DNA of 13,602 nt from an uncultured Gemmatimonadota bacterium (lineage in GTDB: Bacteria > Gemmatimonadota > Gemmatimonadetes > Gemmatimonadales > Gemmatimonadaceae), in assembly GCA_946479895.1 (NCBI GenBank), contig CAMLHT010000095.1, positions 1-13,602 of the forward strand, given 5' to 3'. The stretch's first letter is position 1, and every line of letters starts with the position of its first letter. Below, in pieces: positions 12,870-13,602 of the stretch. The notes beneath the pieces are model-generated. The model saw nothing but the letters and a program-made list of their open reading frames with translations, had not been told where the DNA came from and did no database searches. A program made the translations under genes and the position numbers.

Positions 12870-13602
12870 AGCGCGGCGCGGCAGCACTTCTTGCCGCGCT
12901 GATCGGCGTCGGTGTCGGCGCCTGTTCCGAGCCGGCACCGGCCTCGTGGCATGACGAGGCCGGATATCGCTGGCGTGAGCTCACTGTCGGACGCGGGTCG
13001 CCCGGCTTCACGAGCCTCGAGGGCGGACGGACGGGCATCCGGTTCGAGAACACGGTCAGCGATTCGACCCTGACCGGCAACCGGTACCTCGGCCAGGGAT
13101 CTGGCGTGTCCCTCGGCGACGTGGACGGCGACGGCAGGGTCGACGTCTTCCTCGGTCGCACCGAAGGCTGCAACGCCCTCTATCGCAACCTCGGCGGCTG
13201 GAAGTTCGAGGACATCACGACCGCTGCCGGCGTCGGCGCGTGTGACCGCTTCACCTCGGGCAGCGCGCTGGCGGACTTCGACGGCGACGGGGACCTCGAC
13301 CTGGTCCTCCTCGCCACGACCGGCCCCGACGCGGTGTTCGTGAACGACGGCCACGGCCGATTCACCGAGCGCCGCGATGCTGGCCTGGATTCTCTGGGGC
13401 ATGGCGGGACGACCATCGCGATGGCCGACGTCGACGGGAACGGCACACTCGATCTCTACGTCGCGAACTACAAGGCGTACGCGATCGAGGACAGCCTGCC
13501 GCCGCAGCAGCGGTCGTTCAACCAGATCGTGCGGCAGGTCGGCCCCGACAAGTACGAGGTCATCCCTGAGCGCCGCCGCGACTACCGCATCGTGATGCGG
13601 CC
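12866..13602 (+). CDS. CRTAC1-like FG-GAP/VCBS repeat lipoprotein (C-terminus beyond window)
   Basis: The frame from GTG 12866 is open to the last base (245 codons seen). The start overlaps the haloperoxidase stop as GTGA, with AAGGG (12852-12856) nine bases upstream, so translation is coupled. The signal peptide ends VGAC (Cys20). Three Ca-binding FG-GAP-type repeats are visible: GDVDGDGRVDVF (84-95), ADFDGDGDLDLV (136-147) and ADVDGNGTLDLY (187-198). They are separated by blade-like segments such as NALYRNLGGWKFEDITTAAGVG, the usual pattern of CRTAC1/ASPIC-UnbV proteins, which form beta-propellers. The ASPIC/UnbV C-terminal domain, if present, is outside the window. It is likely a surface or periplasmic partner or scaffold for the haloperoxidase; that role is inference. 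Confidence 0.88.
   Translation, partial: MKRGAAALLAALIGVGVGACSEPAPASWHDEAGYRWRELTVGRGSPGFTSLEGGRTGIRFENTVSDSTLTGNRYLGQGSGVSLGDVDGDGRVDVFLGRTEGCNALYRNLGGWKFEDITTAAGVGACDRFTSGSALADFDGDGDLDLVLLATTGPDAVFVNDGHGRFTERRDAGLDSLGHGGTTIAMADVDGNGTLDLYVANYKAYAIEDSLPPQQRSFNQIVRQVGPDKYEVIPERRRDYRIVMR

Overview
The window looks like the chromosome of a GC-rich, diderm, non-Proteobacterial bacterium, most likely a Gemmatimonadota member. The reasons are combined evidence, not a marker gene: SusC/SusD-type outer-membrane proteins in a GC-rich background, a short primary-type sigma factor without region 1.1, an MlaF-type lipid-transport ATPase (so an outer membrane is present), and a dense run of lipoproteins. 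Acidobacteriota or another FCB-related lineage cannot be excluded.

Region 1 (1-1430) is housekeeping. Two tRNA genes (Ala-GGC, then Gly-GCC cut by the window edge) lie on the minus strand behind a good sigma-70-type promoter. A 295-aa RpoD/SigA-type sigma factor runs divergently on the plus strand and ends in a textbook intrinsic terminator. Positions 1352-1697 hold no gene but contain a chain of hairpins, including an interrupted 22-bp stem at 1562-1629.

Region 2 (1698-3714) is a tightly packed three-gene unit with 4-base overlaps: an MlaF-like ABC ATPase, a Nudix hydrolase, and a pseudo-receiver/AraC-HTH regulator. No MlaE or MlaD partner lies beside the ATPase. Positions 3715-4093 are gene-free and strongly structured, with a 15-bp bulged inverted repeat and mutually exclusive hairpins upstream of susC.

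Region 3 (4094-10708) is a four-gene surface operon: a SusC/RagA TonB-dependent receptor, its SusD/RagB lipoprotein, a small lipoprotein of unknown function, and a DUF4397 lipoprotein. It ends in a GC-rich hairpin shared with a convergent lipoprotein gene. The cysteines of the SusC, SusD and DUF4397 mature proteins fall in close pairs.

Region 4 (10750-13602) has the convergent lipoprotein gene and, divergent from it, a lipoprotein vanadium-dependent haloperoxidase/PAP2 enzyme with a complete chloroperoxidase-like vanadate site. This is translationally coupled to a CRTAC1-like FG-GAP/VCBS lipoprotein cut by the window end. All seven genes from 4094 onward encode exported or surface proteins, six of them predicted lipoproteins. 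Taken together this looks like a cell-surface uptake and processing locus. The substrate cannot be read from the sequence.
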